A DNA stretch of 64,000 nt from Utricularia gibba (Eukaryota > Streptophyta > Magnoliopsida > Lamiales > Lentibulariaceae): assembly GCA_002189035.1 (NCBI GenBank), contig NEEC01000014.1, positions 64,501 through 128,500 on the forward strand, in the 5' to 3' direction. The notes under the pieces are model-generated. The model made no database searches and had not been told where the DNA came from. It worked only from the letters and a program-made list of their open reading frames with translations. This document shows, one piece after another, positions 25,796 through 39,417 of this stretch. Positions within the stretch are counted from its first letter, which is position 1. Each line of letters begins with the position of its first letter. Both the position numbers and the translations under genes were made by a program.

Positions 25796-28700
25796 ATGGC
25801 TGAGCGGATGATGCATGCCAACGTTGAGTCAGTCCTGGAGAATTTGCTTGGAAGGAGACGTGGGAACGTTGATTTGGAATCTAGAAAAACGCAGGAAGCT
25901 GGTATTCGCTTATACATGAATTCTTAACATGTTTTCGCTTATGATCATGAATGATCATTGGAGGAAGGGAAGAATTGCAATATTCTTTTTCGTTTTCTTG
26001 TGTTTTTGCAGCATTAAGAAGATCTGAAGCAGCTGGGTGGTTAAGGAAGATGGTTGGAGTGGTGGCGGGAAAAGATTTTCCAGCTGAGCCTTCCGATGAA
26101 CACTTCAGAATAGGTCTGCGGAGTGGGATTATACTGTGCATTGCACTTAACAAGGTTCAGCCAGGCGCTGTTCAGAAGGCAAGCCTAGTTCAATTCTATA
26201 TTTGATAGACGATTTTACAGAGGGCTCTGTGCAGTGTATCTCCTAGCTTTGGTTTGCACGCAAAAGTGATGTTGGTTCTTGGTTGTCCTTTTTGCCTAAA
26301 GATAGTTGAAGGACCTACAGAGACCGTCTTCATCCCTGATGGAACTTCTCTCTCTGCATTCGAGTACTTTGAAAATGTCAAGAACTTCCTGCTAGCTATT
26401 GAAGAAATGGGAATCCCAAGTTTTGAGGCTTCTGATTTGGACAAGGTACGTGGGATGATTTTTTGCTTTGTAGTTCTAGATTCCCGTCTCTTGTGTGAAA
26501 AAATGTAGCAGGAAGATGATGAATCTGCTTTAAATCCGTGATGTAAGGGAGGGAAGACATCAAGAATTGTGAATTGTGTGCTCGCACTGAGATCCTACCA
26601 TGAATGGAAACAATGTGGTGGAAATGGGATTTGGAAGTACAGGAGGGTCTCAAGAACTTCTGAAGATTTAAAACTGTCGAGAGAGAATTCGATTACGGTA
26701 CCTAGTTTGATATCTAGGAGCTCAGCTGGTGATGGGATGAGTTTCAGTACGGCAGATTCGGAGAATTCACATGATGATGCTGCAGAGGATGGTGAAGAAG
26801 TGGTCTGTAGTTTCACATATTCCTCAGCTTTACCTCAAAAAACAGCTTCCCTGATTGTGTATTGCAAATTCAGGACACTTCTAGCTCCTTGCGGATACTC
26901 ATACGCGAGCTTATTTCTGATAAAAGTCGAGAAGATATCCCTGCGGTGAGTGATTTCGATGTTCTTCACCCTCCCCACAAGATGAGAAGCAGATGTAGAA
27001 CATCAGAGCTTCTTAAGTTTCACTGCTGATGCCTAGTTCTTCATTCGAGCAACCACTGTTTAGGGAATTGAACTGGTTCAGTGAACAGATTGTGGAACAC
27101 ATGTTGACCAGAGTGATGGAAGAAGTCGACAACGGACAGAGGCGCCAAAGTGAACCGGTAAACTTCTTTCTATCTTCAGTCCTCCGTCAGAGTCGAGCTT
27201 CCTTGGAATCAAATTTGTTTTGTTTCTCTACCTGACAGATTGGAATACCATCGCAACAGACAAGTTTTTGCATTGCAGAGAAAAATGAAGTCAAGGTACT
27301 CTTTTCCTTACATATCACCGTGTGCATTTCTTGGAATTTGGACACCCTTTTTTTAATGTTGATGCTTGTTGTTAAGAACCCTGGAGTTTCCCATCAAGAC
27401 GACAGTGAGAGTGAACCAACTCTCAGCTGCGACGCCAAACACGATGAAGAGCCTTACACGGATTTTTCCAAGACAGGAGGATTAGTTGGACTTCAGCAAA
27501 GAAGAATGCAGGTAATCTGCTGGATGGATCAATCTGGGAGACATTGGAGCGCTTCTCTTTATCCCCCAGTCTAGTATTTGCTCTAATTTGTCTTCCTGAG
27601 TTGCAGGATCTGAAAAAAATGCTTCATTCTGCAAGAGTAGACATGGAAATCCTACAGATGAAGCATCTAGAAGAAATTAGAAACCTTGGTATGCGTTTTA
27701 TTGTAAATCTTACGACAGACATGACTCAAGAATGCGATCATTGTGTCCTCCTCAGACAAACATTTGAAAGGTATGGCTCAAGCGGCTGCCAGATACGAAG
27801 GAGTGATTGAAGAGAACCGGAAATTGTACAACCAAGTGCAAGATCTCAAAGGTGAAACACTTTTGGTGGTTTATGTCAAGAAGCTGCGGCTTGGAATTGC
27901 CGTGATGATTCTGGTTAACTCGTATGATCGAAACAGGAAGTATCCGAGTGTACTGCCGTGTACGCCCTTTCTGACTGGGCATCAGAGTCAGTTCAGCACC
28001 GTCGAAGATACTGATGAATCTACCATTACAATACCGAATCAGACAAAATATGGAAAGGGGAAAAAGTCATTCACCTTTAACAAGGTTTTTGGTCCATCTT
28101 CAACCCAAGGTACCTCAAAACAAGACTGGCTGTTACCCTGATCATATTCTAAGAATTGTGTTCCTTCTTTTGCTTCTCTCCCTTTGGCAGAAGAGGTATT
28201 CAGAGACACGCGGCCATTGATTCGTTCAGTTCTTGATGGCTATAATGTTTGCATATTTGCATATGGCCAGACTGGGTCAGGAAAAACGCATACCATGGTA
28301 AGGGAGACCCTCTGGTTTTGTGCATATGACGGCTTGCTCTCCACACCTTGTCTGTTCATCTAACATTTTCTCTGTACAATAATTCTCAGTCCGGACCAGA
28401 TGAACTTACACCAGAGACCTTAGGTGTAAATTACAGGGCCTTGAATGATTTGTTTCTTATTTCGGAGCAGAGGAAGGATACCATCGCTTATGATATATCC
28501 GTCCAAATGATTGAAATCTACAATGAGCAAGTTAGGGACTTGCTTTCCAATGACTCGATGAACAAAAAATATCCTTCTATTGCCACCATGACTTCCATCT
28601 TCACTTTGTCATGTCTTTTGTTTATAACTTGAGTAGCTCTTGTTTCTTCCATTCATCCCTTAACTTGTAAAACATTGGAAATCCGCAACAACTCATCGAA

Positions 28701-30238
28701 TGGTATGAATGTACCAAATGCAAATCTTTCACCGGTGACTTCAACTGACGAAGTCATCAGCTTGATGAACCTGGGACAAAAAAACCGTGCCGTTGGTTCT
28801 ACCGCAATGAATGATCGAAGCAGCCGTTCTCATAGGTGGTGTACATTTGAAATGCTCTTTTTGCACAAATTCCTCCTTTTTTGTCACCTGTGCTTTCTCT
28901 TTCTCAACTGAAATGGAGCATGTTCACTTTTTTCAGTTGTCTCACAGTTCATGTCAGAGGAAAAGATTTGGCAACTGGTGCAGTTCTTCGTGGTTGCCTG
29001 CATCTGGTAGACCTTGCTGGAAGTGAAAGAGTGGACAAAACGGAGGCATCTGGTGGTAGGTTGAAAGAGGCTCAACATATCAACAGGTCGCTCTCCGCAT
29101 TAGGAGATGTGATATCTTCGCTTGCTCAAAAGAGTTCACACATTCCTTACAGAAACAGTAAACTTACTCAGTTGCTTCAAGATTCACTTGGTAAGATACC
29201 GAAGCTCTTAATTCATGTTCCATCCATGCCTGTTCAGACCTCATACCATGCAAGTGTGCTTGTTTAGGAGGGCAAGCAAAGACACTTATGTTTGTGCACA
29301 TCAGCCCAGAGCCTGATGCTCTTGGAGAAACTCTTAGTACTCTCAAGTTCGCTGAACGTGTCTCGTCCGTTGAGCTCGGCGCTGCGAAAGCAAACAAAGA
29401 TGGCGCTGATGTCAAGGAACTTAAGGAGCAGGTTTATAGCTTGTACCTCATTACTGACAGAAATGAAATGGGATCACATTGACACGCTTGAATTTTGGTT
29501 CATGTCTCAGATAGCTGCTCTTAAAGCAGCATTAGCTCGAAAAGACGAACCAGGGTGGTACCTTCAGCATCCTGGTTGTGGCAGCCCTGAATCTTGGAGT
29601 ACCATAACAGATACTTGCAAGATCGAGGTAGCGAACTGATATGTATATACTCAAGTCTTTTCAAACTCCTAAAGTTTGAGGACCTTTAGGTGCAAAGCAC
29701 GAGCTCATCAACTTCGAGACGACACAGTTTGGACTCTCAAGATCTATTTCTTCATTCAAGTCCGTGGACTGAAGAAGAGAAAGAAGAGTTCTTGATCCAT
29801 GATGCAACTTCCCAACTGCATCCTGCTTCGGCACCGAGAAGGCACAGCCTTGATAACGTGCAGGCTGCGAACAGATGTGAATCGGTAGTGACAGAGGATT
29901 CTGATGAAGGCGACTCATCTGAAATTGATTACGGGGATGGTTCGAGTCTCACCAAGTGTAACAGCATGCCGAATGTTATGGCATCTAAGAACAAAATGCC
30001 AAGTACAAAGATAACGAGGAGCAAAGAAACAAGGTACCTTGATCTCAAAGATTGTGCGTGTGAAGTGAACGAATTACATGCTTATCTTGACATTATGGTT
30101 TCCGGCAGCCGGAGCCTCATTCCTCAGCCCAGCCGGAGATCTTCGACGGGGATGCAGTCGGCCCAAAGCAGAATTCCCGCAAGGCAAACATCCTCTGTCG
30201 CGGGGAGACGAAAAACGGCTCGTGGGGACTCCAAGTGA
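25796..30238 (+). CDS. KIN-14 kinesin with N-terminal calponin-homology domain (KCH type)
   Basis: The start is taken at ATG 25796 ([19 protein letters not shown]). A calponin-homology domain follows across several exons ([69 protein letters not shown]). Next is a coiled-coil neck ending [25 protein letters not shown], the class-14 order with the motor behind the coil. The motor has GQTGSGKT (about 28268-28291), [28 protein letters not shown] and [16 protein letters not shown] Ser/Arg-rich tail ends at 30238. KCH proteins bind actin through CH and move toward microtubule minus ends, linking the two networks in nuclear positioning and cell expansion. The intron 26179-26301 appears to have a GC donor. 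The frame joins without a frameshift wherever I checked; the exon borders at 26810-27050 are the least certain. Confidence 0.9.
26179..26301 (+). other. GC-AG intron within the CH domain of KIN-14
   Basis: The exon end CAGAAG is followed by GCAAGC, and the acceptor is CCTAAAG before ATAGTTGAAGG. Splicing joins VQPGAVQK to IVEGPTETV, matching the KIN-14 CH-domain family. No GT donor nearby keeps the frame and the conserved sequence. Confidence 0.7.
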
Positions 30239-30893
30239 ACAAGACAAGGGTGGATTTGAGCGTTGTTGGCAGGTGTAAACCCGATCAGCTATGGCGGTTA
30301 ATTGGTAGAATGACAACGGTGCCCTCTGTACCCGTACGGAGGAGACACTTGATTCTAATTTCTGGATGATATTAAAAACAAAATTATTTTTTTCTGAAAA
30401 AAAAAAGAAAAAGAAAACCAAATCCCGGCGGGGACCCTACCCCCAGCTTGCAGTGGGCCACTTCCTAGACAACAAGCCACGTGGCTACGTCAGCAAACCC
30501 GGTTATCCCCAATGGGCATGCTTGCCCTTGTCCAATTACAGTTATTATTGCCAAACAAATCACATAGTTCTTTTTCGAAAGTGAGGGGGTATTTAGTCAT
30601 TTCGTAGTTTCCTCAGGCTGCGAGTGCAACCCCGCAAAGCAACGCCATCTCTCTTTCTTTCTTTCATCCTCCGCGTTCCTTTTTCCTCTTCTTGATTTCC
30701 CACATCCGTCTCAAGTTTCGCATTCGTGAAAACAAGTTGTCTTTACTGCTCTCTGCACTGCCCAGTCAAAGAATGAATCTTTTATGTCAATGACGCCCGG
30801 TTGTCTGGTTGCGCGTCTGCCCGATTCTTTCATTGTGTGCGCGTCTTTTAGATACATTTTCTTATCTTTCGAGTGCGAAATGAGGGCGCTGCA
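30239..30893. promoter_or_regulatory. Intergenic and promoter region upstream of the PP2C-12-like gene
   Basis: This is 655 bases with no gene. A palindromic G-box (30475-30486) with an adjacent ACGTCA core (30487-30492) lies about 400 bases before the ATG. The stretch nearest the gene is a pyrimidine-rich 5' UTR-like sequence (30645-30700). Confidence 0.5.
30475..30486. promoter_or_regulatory. Palindromic G-box/ABRE (AGCCACGTGGCT)
   Basis: This is a perfect 12-base palindrome around CACGTG with the GGC flank of an ABRE, followed directly by ACGTCA. Such sites are bound by bZIP (ABF/GBF) and bHLH (PIF) factors. Here it precedes a PP2C gene by about 400 bases. Confidence 0.55.
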
Positions 30894-32590
30894 ATGAGCC
30901 GGTCCGAAGTGAGGCAGAACCAACTTATCCCACTTGGGACTTTGATTGGTCGGGAATTGAGAAACGAGAAGTTGGAGAGGCCCGTGGTGAAATATGGGCA
31001 TGCGGCGTTGGCTAAGAAAGGGGAAGATTATTTCTTGATCAACACCGAGTGTCAAAGGATTCCTGGCAATCCGTTAACATGTTTCTCCGTTTTTGCTGTA
31101 TGTTGCCTGATCATCCTCGCTTTTTGTTGGGTATATGCCATCCGATTTTAATTGCTTTCCGGAATGTTCAATTTCAGATTTTTGATGGGCATAATGGAAT
31201 ATCAGCTGCTATATTTGCCAAAGAGCATTTGTTAGACAATGTTTTGAGTGCTATTCCTGAAGAGCTTAGTAGGGAAGACTGGCTTCAAGCTCTTCCAAGA
31301 GCCCTGGTAGCCGGTTTTGTTAAAACAGACATTGAGTTTCAGCAGCGTGGTGAGCTACACATATAAATAATCGTCCCCTTGCATCTTTGAGTAAATTTTA
31401 AATGGTATTTGTGTGTATTACAGGGGAGACTTCAGGAACAACCGTTACGTTTGTTTTGATAGATCATTGGACAGTAACTGTTGCATCAGTGGGAGATTCT
31501 CGTTGCATCCTCGACACGCAAGGCGGGGTTGTTTCCCTCTTGACAGTCGATCACCGGCTTGAGGAGAACCAACAGGAACGGGAGCGTGTCACTGCAAGTG
31601 GTGGCGAAGTAGGGAGGCTCAACATTTTTGGAGGCACTGAGGTTGCAGTCTTTTTGGTTCTGCGATCGCTAGTCTAATGTCTTGGTTACCTTTATCATTA
31701 TTGTTTTTTTCTTCATGGGGGGTTGAAGGTTGGTCCACTGCGCTGCTGGCCCGGTGGATTGTGTCTTTCAAGGTCGATTGGTGATCCAGATGTTGGGGAG
31801 TTTATCGTTCCCATTCCTCATGTCAAGCAAGTTAAGGTGGTGGCATTCACGGTCTCCTTTTATGTTAAGCTTTTGCTTTTCATTATTGATTTGATGATGC
31901 TGGTTTTAGCTTCCAAGTGCTGGGGGCAGACTCATAATTGCCTCCGATGGTATATGGGATGCGCTATCATCTGACGTTGCAGCTCGGTGTTGCCGAGGTT
32001 TACCTGCAGAGCTGGCTGCGAAGGTGGTTGTCAAGGTAAGAAAGAGAATCTTCTTCCTCGAGGCATAGGCTTGTTCCTGTGTAACATATTTGAATTGCAG
32101 GAGGTTCTCAGGTCGAGAGGTTTAAAGGATGATACCACCTGCCTGGTTGTTGACATCATTCCTTACGACCGGCCTCTTTTCCCAGCGGCACCTGAAAAGA
32201 AGAGATCCCTGAACTCGGTTCTTTTTGGGAAACATGCTGCTGCAAATGGAACCAAGAGGCTCTCCTCTGCAATCGGATTCGTAGAGGAGCTGTTCGAGGA
32301 GGGATCTGCAATGCTGGCGGACAGGTAACCCTTCCCTTCCTTCTTCCTCCGGTCCGGTTGCATGATTCCTATCTACTACCTGAAAATGTATGTCCAGGCT
32401 GGGTAAGGATTTCCCGGCAGACCCAAAGTCGGGGATCCTTAGGTGTGCGATTTGCCAAGCCGATGACCAACCCGGTGAGGGTTTATCATCTGTTTTCTCC
32501 CCTGCCCGAGGGCCTTTCCTATGCGCAAAATGCAGCAGGAAGAGAGATGCCATGGAGGGGAAAAAGCCAGTCACGCATAAATTCTGGTAA
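30894..32590 (+). CDS. Protein phosphatase 2C, PP2C-12-like, with C-terminal Cys-rich tail
   Basis: The ATG at 30894 gives MSRSEVRQNQLIPLG. PP2C motifs follow in order: GEDYF, IFDGHNG, ALVAGFVKTD, SGTTVTFVLI, VASVGDSRCIL, GPLRCWPGGLCLSRSIGD, LIIASDGIWDALS and LKDDTTCLVVDI, which include the metal-binding aspartates. The C-terminal extension FVEELFEEGSAMLADRLGKDFP, then CAICQ...FLCAKCSRK and DAMEGKK, has two CxxC pairs and is diagnostic of the PP2C-12 group. Family members are Mn/Mg-dependent Ser/Thr phosphatases. The substrate of this clade is not established. It is tandem after KIN-14 and convergent with TOPLESS, with 312 bases between the stop codons. No defects are seen. Confidence 0.92.
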
Positions 32591-32902
32591 ATATATATAT
32601 ATGCGTTTTGTGGCCGCTGTGGTGTATGCAAACGGTGACAGAGAACCGGAGGTGTTTTTGTCTCTGGTTCCTTGCTGCCAAATGCCTTGTTATCATCTAG
32701 TGTTGTGTCCAGCAGAAAAATCTGAGGGAGGCTGCTCACAGCCACAAGCTAGCTAGCTATATAGAATAACAAAGGTGTAAAAGGGTTGAATGAAATAATA
32801 TACGAATGGCAGTAAGAAAAGAGAGACAGGCAACCTACGAGACCTCTGCACAGTTAAATTACACGTGGCATACCGATGTAGCCGTGGGAAGGGACTTCGT
32901 TT
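32591..32902. other. Convergent 3' intergenic stretch between PP2C-12-like and TOPLESS
   Basis: No gene is seen in these 312 bases. It must hold both 3' UTRs. An AGCTAGCTAGCTATATAG stretch lies near 32748. Confidence 0.6.
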
Positions 32903-35900
32903 TCACCTTTGTACCTGGTCCGGGGCGTGGTTGCTGGCGGCGGAGGACGAACCCGGTCGGCCATTTGGTAGGCCATTATCGGCTGGGGGAGACGCTCCCC
33001 ACTTGCCATCGGACTCCGACGGTTCGATCACCTTCACGGATCCATCAGCCAACCCGACTGCGAACTGGTTTGGCTCCTGAGGGTGTACTGCTACCACCAA
33101 CGGGGATACCGCTTGCCCTCTGAAACCATCCCTCCAAGTTCAACATGTGACCAGAAGAGCCAAGTCATGAGACAAGAGACGAGAGTAATTCTCACCCATT
33201 CATCGCTGGCTGGGACAAGTACGCATGCGGGGCGACTCGGCATCTTAGACGGAGCGTATCCGCATCAAAAACGCCAATGTTCCCATCGCAAAAGGAAGCA
33301 AAAACGAGCTGGCTGTTACACGAGTAGGCTGCGCATGTGATGGGAGCGGAAAGGGGCTCTTGGGGCACCCACTGTTAACAGAAAGAAAGAATTCATCTTC
33401 ATCAGATAACTGTTGCCTCAAACAATAGAATCAAGCTCATAAGCTGATCCAGAACTCACCTGGCGAATGCGTTCCATTTTGGAGCCATCGTATATTGCCA
33501 ACTGAGTTTCATGCGCTACCAGCAAGCGAACATGATCGGAATGAAACTGCACACGCGTGTCACCACTAGGAGCTTTACCAGCCGGAAGTTGTATCGGAAC
33601 CGACCTTTTCTTCCCCCATGTATCGATGCTCCAGATAAATATCTACAAAGAAATTGCCAAAGTTGATTGTTTTCATTTTTCATCTCGAAGTCACTCTTTG
33701 ACGAGTGAAGTCTTACCTGAGCGTCAGCGCCAGATGACACCAATATATTGAGGCTGGTCGAAAAAGCCAATCCAGTGATGCGCTTCTGGTGACCTTTCAG
33801 TTTTGACTTCACCTGTTGAAGTCCAAATTTCACGAGTGCGGTATGATCCACCTTTTTCCAGTAGGCAAGGATGGGTTGTTATAATACCTCATCAACTCTA
33901 ACGTTGTAAATGTGAATAGTTGAATCCTCCATCCCAATTGCTATTATATTGTTGTCCTGAGGGTGGAATGCCAAGAAAGAGGAAGCTGGAGGAGGGGGCA
34001 TAAATGTAGTCATCACCTTCAAAGAGTACAACAAAAGGATCAAACCCCACATAGATCTAAGCCTCAGAAGAAAGCATGTCTACCTTAAAGGTCATCATAT
34101 TGAACAACGAAACCTTCCCACCGGCAGCTGACATAACGTAAGAATCGTTCTTCGATAGAGCGATGCATGGAAAAGCTTCTTCAAGGTTGACACCCGCGAT
34201 GTCATTGGTCATAAGAAGACCACTATTGGGTTGCCACTGTTGGGGAGCCACACTAGCAGTAGCCTAAGATAACAAAGCAGTTGAATTGATTTGCAGGATA
34301 ATTCAGAAATGAAGGAAACAGAATTAAAGGGACTACTCTGGGAGAACATGTTAGAGTCCATTTTCTCTACCTTCCCACTTGGATTTTGCTCATTGCGAAC
34401 CCATTTCCACAGCTTCTGTACACCATTTGATCCAAGGGCCAATATGCCAACTCCAGAGTTGGTATAAAGAAGGCGAGCAACCTTCAAAATTATCAGTTGC
34501 ACAATTATGAACCCAATTCAAAAACTTTGTGTTGTCATAATTTATACCGCATACCTTGTTGCTCGCATCAGTGCTGTCTGGCATGGTGACCGTACGGCAA
34601 TGAGTAGGTTCTACAATTTCAGTTAACTGCCAGGGCCTCAGTTTATCATTAGCATCCTCCGTTGCTCTGGGCTTTTCCATGCCTCTAGCAATGGATTCCA
34701 CACCATTCTGGCAATCCATTTGAGATTGGACCAACCATTATTTATCATAAATGTTATTTATTAACCCTAAACCATAACATGCAATGTAACTTACAATGGT
34801 AGGAGAAGGCCTTACAGGAGAGGCTCTTTCTACTTTACAACTCACAGGAGTAGCATTTCCAACATTGGAAGCAGAAACCTGCAAATATGCAAGAATGTTG
34901 TTTTCAATGTAATCCATTGTCAAAGGCTACACATTGTGGAGGAATAGATAGAGCAAAAAACCTTGATGGCTGCTGCTTCCAGTGGGGACTTTAATGCTTC
35001 AAAAGTTTGTGGTTCACCAGAGCGTAAAGATCTCATACCGCTAGCATTAGCTAGTATCTTGATTCCGTTGTCTGCCGTAGTGACTCCCAGTAAGTTACCT
35101 TCTCCATTAAATCTCAACCGTGGCGAATTCTGAGAGCAAAGCTTCTTTCAGTTCATCTTTTTTTAACGTAAACACAAAGGTTTCAGCTTTCTGACTTGCA
35201 GGGAAAACTCACCGGAAGACCACCATCTGCATCAGTAGTTGTCAGTACAGCGACAGTATCCATATCCCAAAATTTTATTTGGCTGTCTTCGCCCACCGCC
35301 AGAAAGTGATTTTGAGTTGTATCAAACTGAACTACACCAGCTGACTTCTTTCTGAACCCTGTATACGTTCTCTTTATTGCGCCTTCACTTTCATTCCATT
35401 CCACAAGAAAAGAGTCCCCATCTTTGCCAGTTCCACATGAAAACAGCCTGGGAAAAGTTGATGCCTCAGCACAAGCATTTTTAGAATGCAACCCATCGTA
35501 AGGCATAAACTCCATAACATAAGAGTAGCATCTTACCTGCTTCCATCAGCACTATACAGCATAGTGGTGCACCCATGCCCAGGCGCATCATAATCAACTC
35601 TCGATCCCACATTATCATAAAGCCAAGCTTTGATTTTCCCATCCACGGCAGTTGAGAATATAAACTGCAGGCGGAAATGCCAAAATAAAGAGCACGCTTA
35701 ATCAAATTTCTTTTAAAGACTCAACAAATATGCACTGATCACATCCACGCTCTCTATAGAAATACCTGAATATTCTCTTTCTGATGAGGGCATATTGAAT
35801 AAACGGGTGCTTCATGGCCTTCAAAGTTGAAAAGTTTTCTCCCATTCATATCCCAGACCTGTTTCAAATTCATGAGTTTACCCAGTAGCAGAACCAGAAT

Positions 35901-38900
35901 AATTCACAGTAAAGAACTTTCAAAATCGTCCACCCACTTTTATCAACTTGTCATCCCCACATGTGACAACACAAAGCTGCTTAGTAGGATGAGCAAATGC
36001 AATGTCATTCACTGCTCCCTCATGAGCCTCAATCTGCAAGGTGAGTTCCACTTCAGAAAATCCTTGTTGTAATTGGGAAAACATACTATTTCATACAAGT
36101 AAAATATACCTCTAACTGCTGCCGCAAGTCACTTGGTCCCACATATTGATACAAGTGGATTAAATGCTTGGAAAATGCAGCTCCTGTAACAGGATACATG
36201 TTTCATGAGACAACTCAAAGATCAGGCGTAGTAAATGGAACCAGAACAAGCTTACCACAAAATGCACCATCTGGACTCCAACTGACGCGGGTCGCAGAAA
36301 AAGGAGCATCCTTGGCAGCAGCAGCCTGCTTAAGAAATTGTTAAAGATAAATGGATGAAAAAATTTAGCGTAACTCACAGCAATATCAACACTAAAATGG
36401 AATGCAATAGAACCAAAGAATGCTGGTGTCTGGTAAGCAGTGGCAAATCTGTAAAAGCCTAGGTTAAGAAAGAAATCAAGAGGACGCAAGAACCTGCAAC
36501 GGCAAGGTACAAGCTTGCATTTCCCAAATCTTGAAGGGCTTTGAAACCAACTTCTCTCGCATTCCAACTTCCCATAATGTAATGTCACCATTGGTGCAGC
36601 CAACTGTTACAGAAAAATAAAAATCATCTTCATACCCATTAAAAACAAGAGTAAAGAAAAGCAATGAACTACCAAGAAGCAGGGTATGCAGCGATGGATG
36701 AAAATCAAGACTGGTTACAGAAGACCCCTGGTGCAATGTAAAAACCACAGTTCTAGGCAGGTTATCTATGGACCAGGATGGTTGATGTCGAATAGCCGGG
36801 TATGTGACCTGAGATTAAGAAAAAGATGATACATCTCCAAGTTTATAGCATATGAATCAACAACTTAATCTGGCATGATGACACTACCTCCTCTACAGGT
36901 GGGACTGGGCGTAAACGCTTCATTAACTGCTCATGATCTGCATTTTGATACTCAACCATACCCAGTGTCGCTGGAGGAGTGATTGGACGCTTCAAAATTG
37001 AAACTGTTCAGATAAACAGCATAGTGGTAAGTTCTAGGATAAAACATTTTCGCTTATAGATCATTCTGAGGGTGTACTATAAATAACAGAATTGGGTCGC
37101 ACCTTGATTAGGTGGCATGGGCAATGAAGTTGCATTGACAACAGCTGCTTGCACAGATGATGATCCTGCAGCAGCATTTGCCATCCACCCAGCCAAAGCA
37201 TTGGCATTTGCCACTGCAGCAGTAGGAGGGAATGGCTGCAGGCAACCAATGGATGTGCAAAGAATATTTACAATCATACATCAATCTTCACGCAAGAAAA
37301 AAAGTTGTCAACATATGAGACTTTTGGTTGATTATATTAATAGTATCATACCCCGTGAGCTCCAAGAGTTGTATATGTAGGAGGTTTTGCCACTGCAGTT
37401 GTAGGAAGGTTAATTGGCGTGGGTGCAAGTGCTCCATTTGGAGGAATGCACGTATGATCAGTAAATAATGTCTTAATGTCTGGATTTGACCTTGGATTCT
37501 TGCAGAGTTGGTGTTGCCAATTCAGACTGCGGTTCAGAAATAACTCACATTTACACGTGCCAATTGACATAACATGCAGGGAAAGTTCAGAAAAAAAAAA
37601 CAGGTAACAAAAAAAAAAAAAAAAGACGACCTGGCAAAGTTGAAGACAAGGATATTTAAAGCAGAGTAACGATAATATGGAGGTCTGAAGCTCCTTGAAT
37701 CACAAATTGGTGATACAGTACCTCTGATTAATGAGGGTTCTCAACCTAGATGACTTCAGTGTAGGGAAAACAAGCTTCTCCCGGAAAAGAGGATTTGCTT
37801 CAATCAACTTCTTGAGTTCTATCAACATAATGGTACGGGCTGTTTTGGTGTCACCATATTTGGAAAGCTGCTCATTTTCCCTGCCATTTAGAATGTTGAT
37901 AAGTTTCGATAAATACCAAGGCCTGCATCTGTAGGCACTGAAAAGCATCAATATTCCTGCATTGATTCTTTTTACCCAAGTGAAAGTGTCCAAACCACAC
38001 TCCTCAAGGGGTCCAAGTTAATTTTCTCATGACAGGGGAAATGACGTGTCCAAAGCATGACATAACATTAACCGGTGCTAGGAATGTGAAGAATCTCAAA
38101 CCTGAAGTTTCCAAGTGTTAAGAGCTGTGTGATTTCCTTGTATAGATCTTCATTGAACGTCGAAAAGACTTTTAAGTCATTAACCAGAATTTCAACTGCA
38201 TTAGCTTTGTCTTGCCTAGTGAATTGAGTTCATGTTAGCAACAAAACGACATGCAGTCATAGATGTAAACCAGAGTAAACTGACAAAACAGTTCATAAAA
38301 TAGAGAACAGGAGTTGCGACCAAACAAACCTATCAAGAGCTTCAAGGTACTTCTGCTTTCTTATTTCAAAAAATATCTTCATTGAGTATCGGTTGTCATC
38401 AACTTTAGTAAAACCAGATAAATACTTCTCAACTTCATCCCATTCACCAGCATGGACTTTTTCTTCGAAGTATTTCATATTAAAGAAAAAGCCTGATTCC
38501 TGCTCGAGCCTGGGCAAACGAGCATTCATCCAAACATCGTTAACTACAATTGCCTTGAAAGAATGCACCCTCCGCATTGAATCAAACATATATTACAGCA
38601 GCAACAATAGTTGGCATGATATTCAACTGCCTAAACAAACACCTAGTGCTTTAACTTGAATGAGAAGGGGAAAAAAAGACACCGCTTTGGCCTAAGTAGA
38701 ATTTCCAGCCCCCGAGCAGGGCCCAGCGGATGAAGACAAAATTTAAAGAAGGCTATCAGTAATGACAAGTCATTCGAGAAGGGGAGTTAACAGGCTCATT
38801 AAAGGGATGAATATGCAAAACTATTCACAATAGTTTCAACTGTCCAAAAGGTCAACACTTTCCCATCCTAATCCCCTTTCAATCATCTTGAACACCAAGA

Positions 38901-39092
38901 AACACATTTCAATGAAGAAACATAAAATGGGTAAGTTAAAACTTTACAAAAATAATAAAAAAACAAATTTACTGAGACAGAAAAAAGGGGGGGGCAGTAA
39001 ACATGCGCATACTTGTGAACGGACTCTTTGAATTTCTCCTCCTCCAAGAACTGAAGAATAAGAAAAACCAATTCCCTACACAAGGACGACAT
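32903..39092 (-). CDS. TPL: TOPLESS/TOPLESS-related transcriptional corepressor
   Basis: ATG 39092 opens with MSSLCRELVFLILQFLEEEKF, the LisH helix. The CTLH/CRA region follows (YFEEKVHAGEWDEVEKYLSGF, KIFFEIRKQKYLEALDR, ENEQLSKYGDTKTARTIML), then SLNWQHQLCKNPR and the Pro-rich linker with the ILKRP motif. Two WD40 propellers run from about 36750 to 33080 (for example SLDFHP, KLIKVWDMNG, VGEDSQIKFWDMD, FHPQDNNIIAIGMEDSTIHIYN, HQKRITGLAFS). The end is HPQEPNQFAVGLADGSVKVIEP and DQVQR at 32903. TPL binds EAR motifs through its N-terminal groove and recruits histone deacetylases in auxin, jasmonate and other repression complexes in the nucleus. Frames join cleanly through about 25 exons. TPL and TPR1-4 cannot be told apart from this alone. 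Confidence 0.95.
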
Positions 39093-39374
39093 GTTTCCCA
39101 GTTCAGATTCAAGAGATCGAAGTCCGGCGGAGGAAGGAGACTCCCCTGTTCCTCCTGAAACTTGTCTTAATCCCTTCCTCTCCTCTAGGTTTTCTCTCCG
39201 AAACCAGGAAACCGGCTGCTCCGAAAGAAAAGTAGATGGAGGTAGAAGAGGGAGACCAGAAGAGAGAAGACAGAGAGCGTTTAATATTTATTGTTTCCCA
39301 TAATTTCGATAGCCCAGAAGGAACGCACTCTCGACCTCATCTCTCTCTATATATACTCTGCATACAACAAACAC

Positions 39375-39417
39375 TGTGTGTGTGTGTGTGTGTGTGTGTC
39401 TATATCTATATATATAT

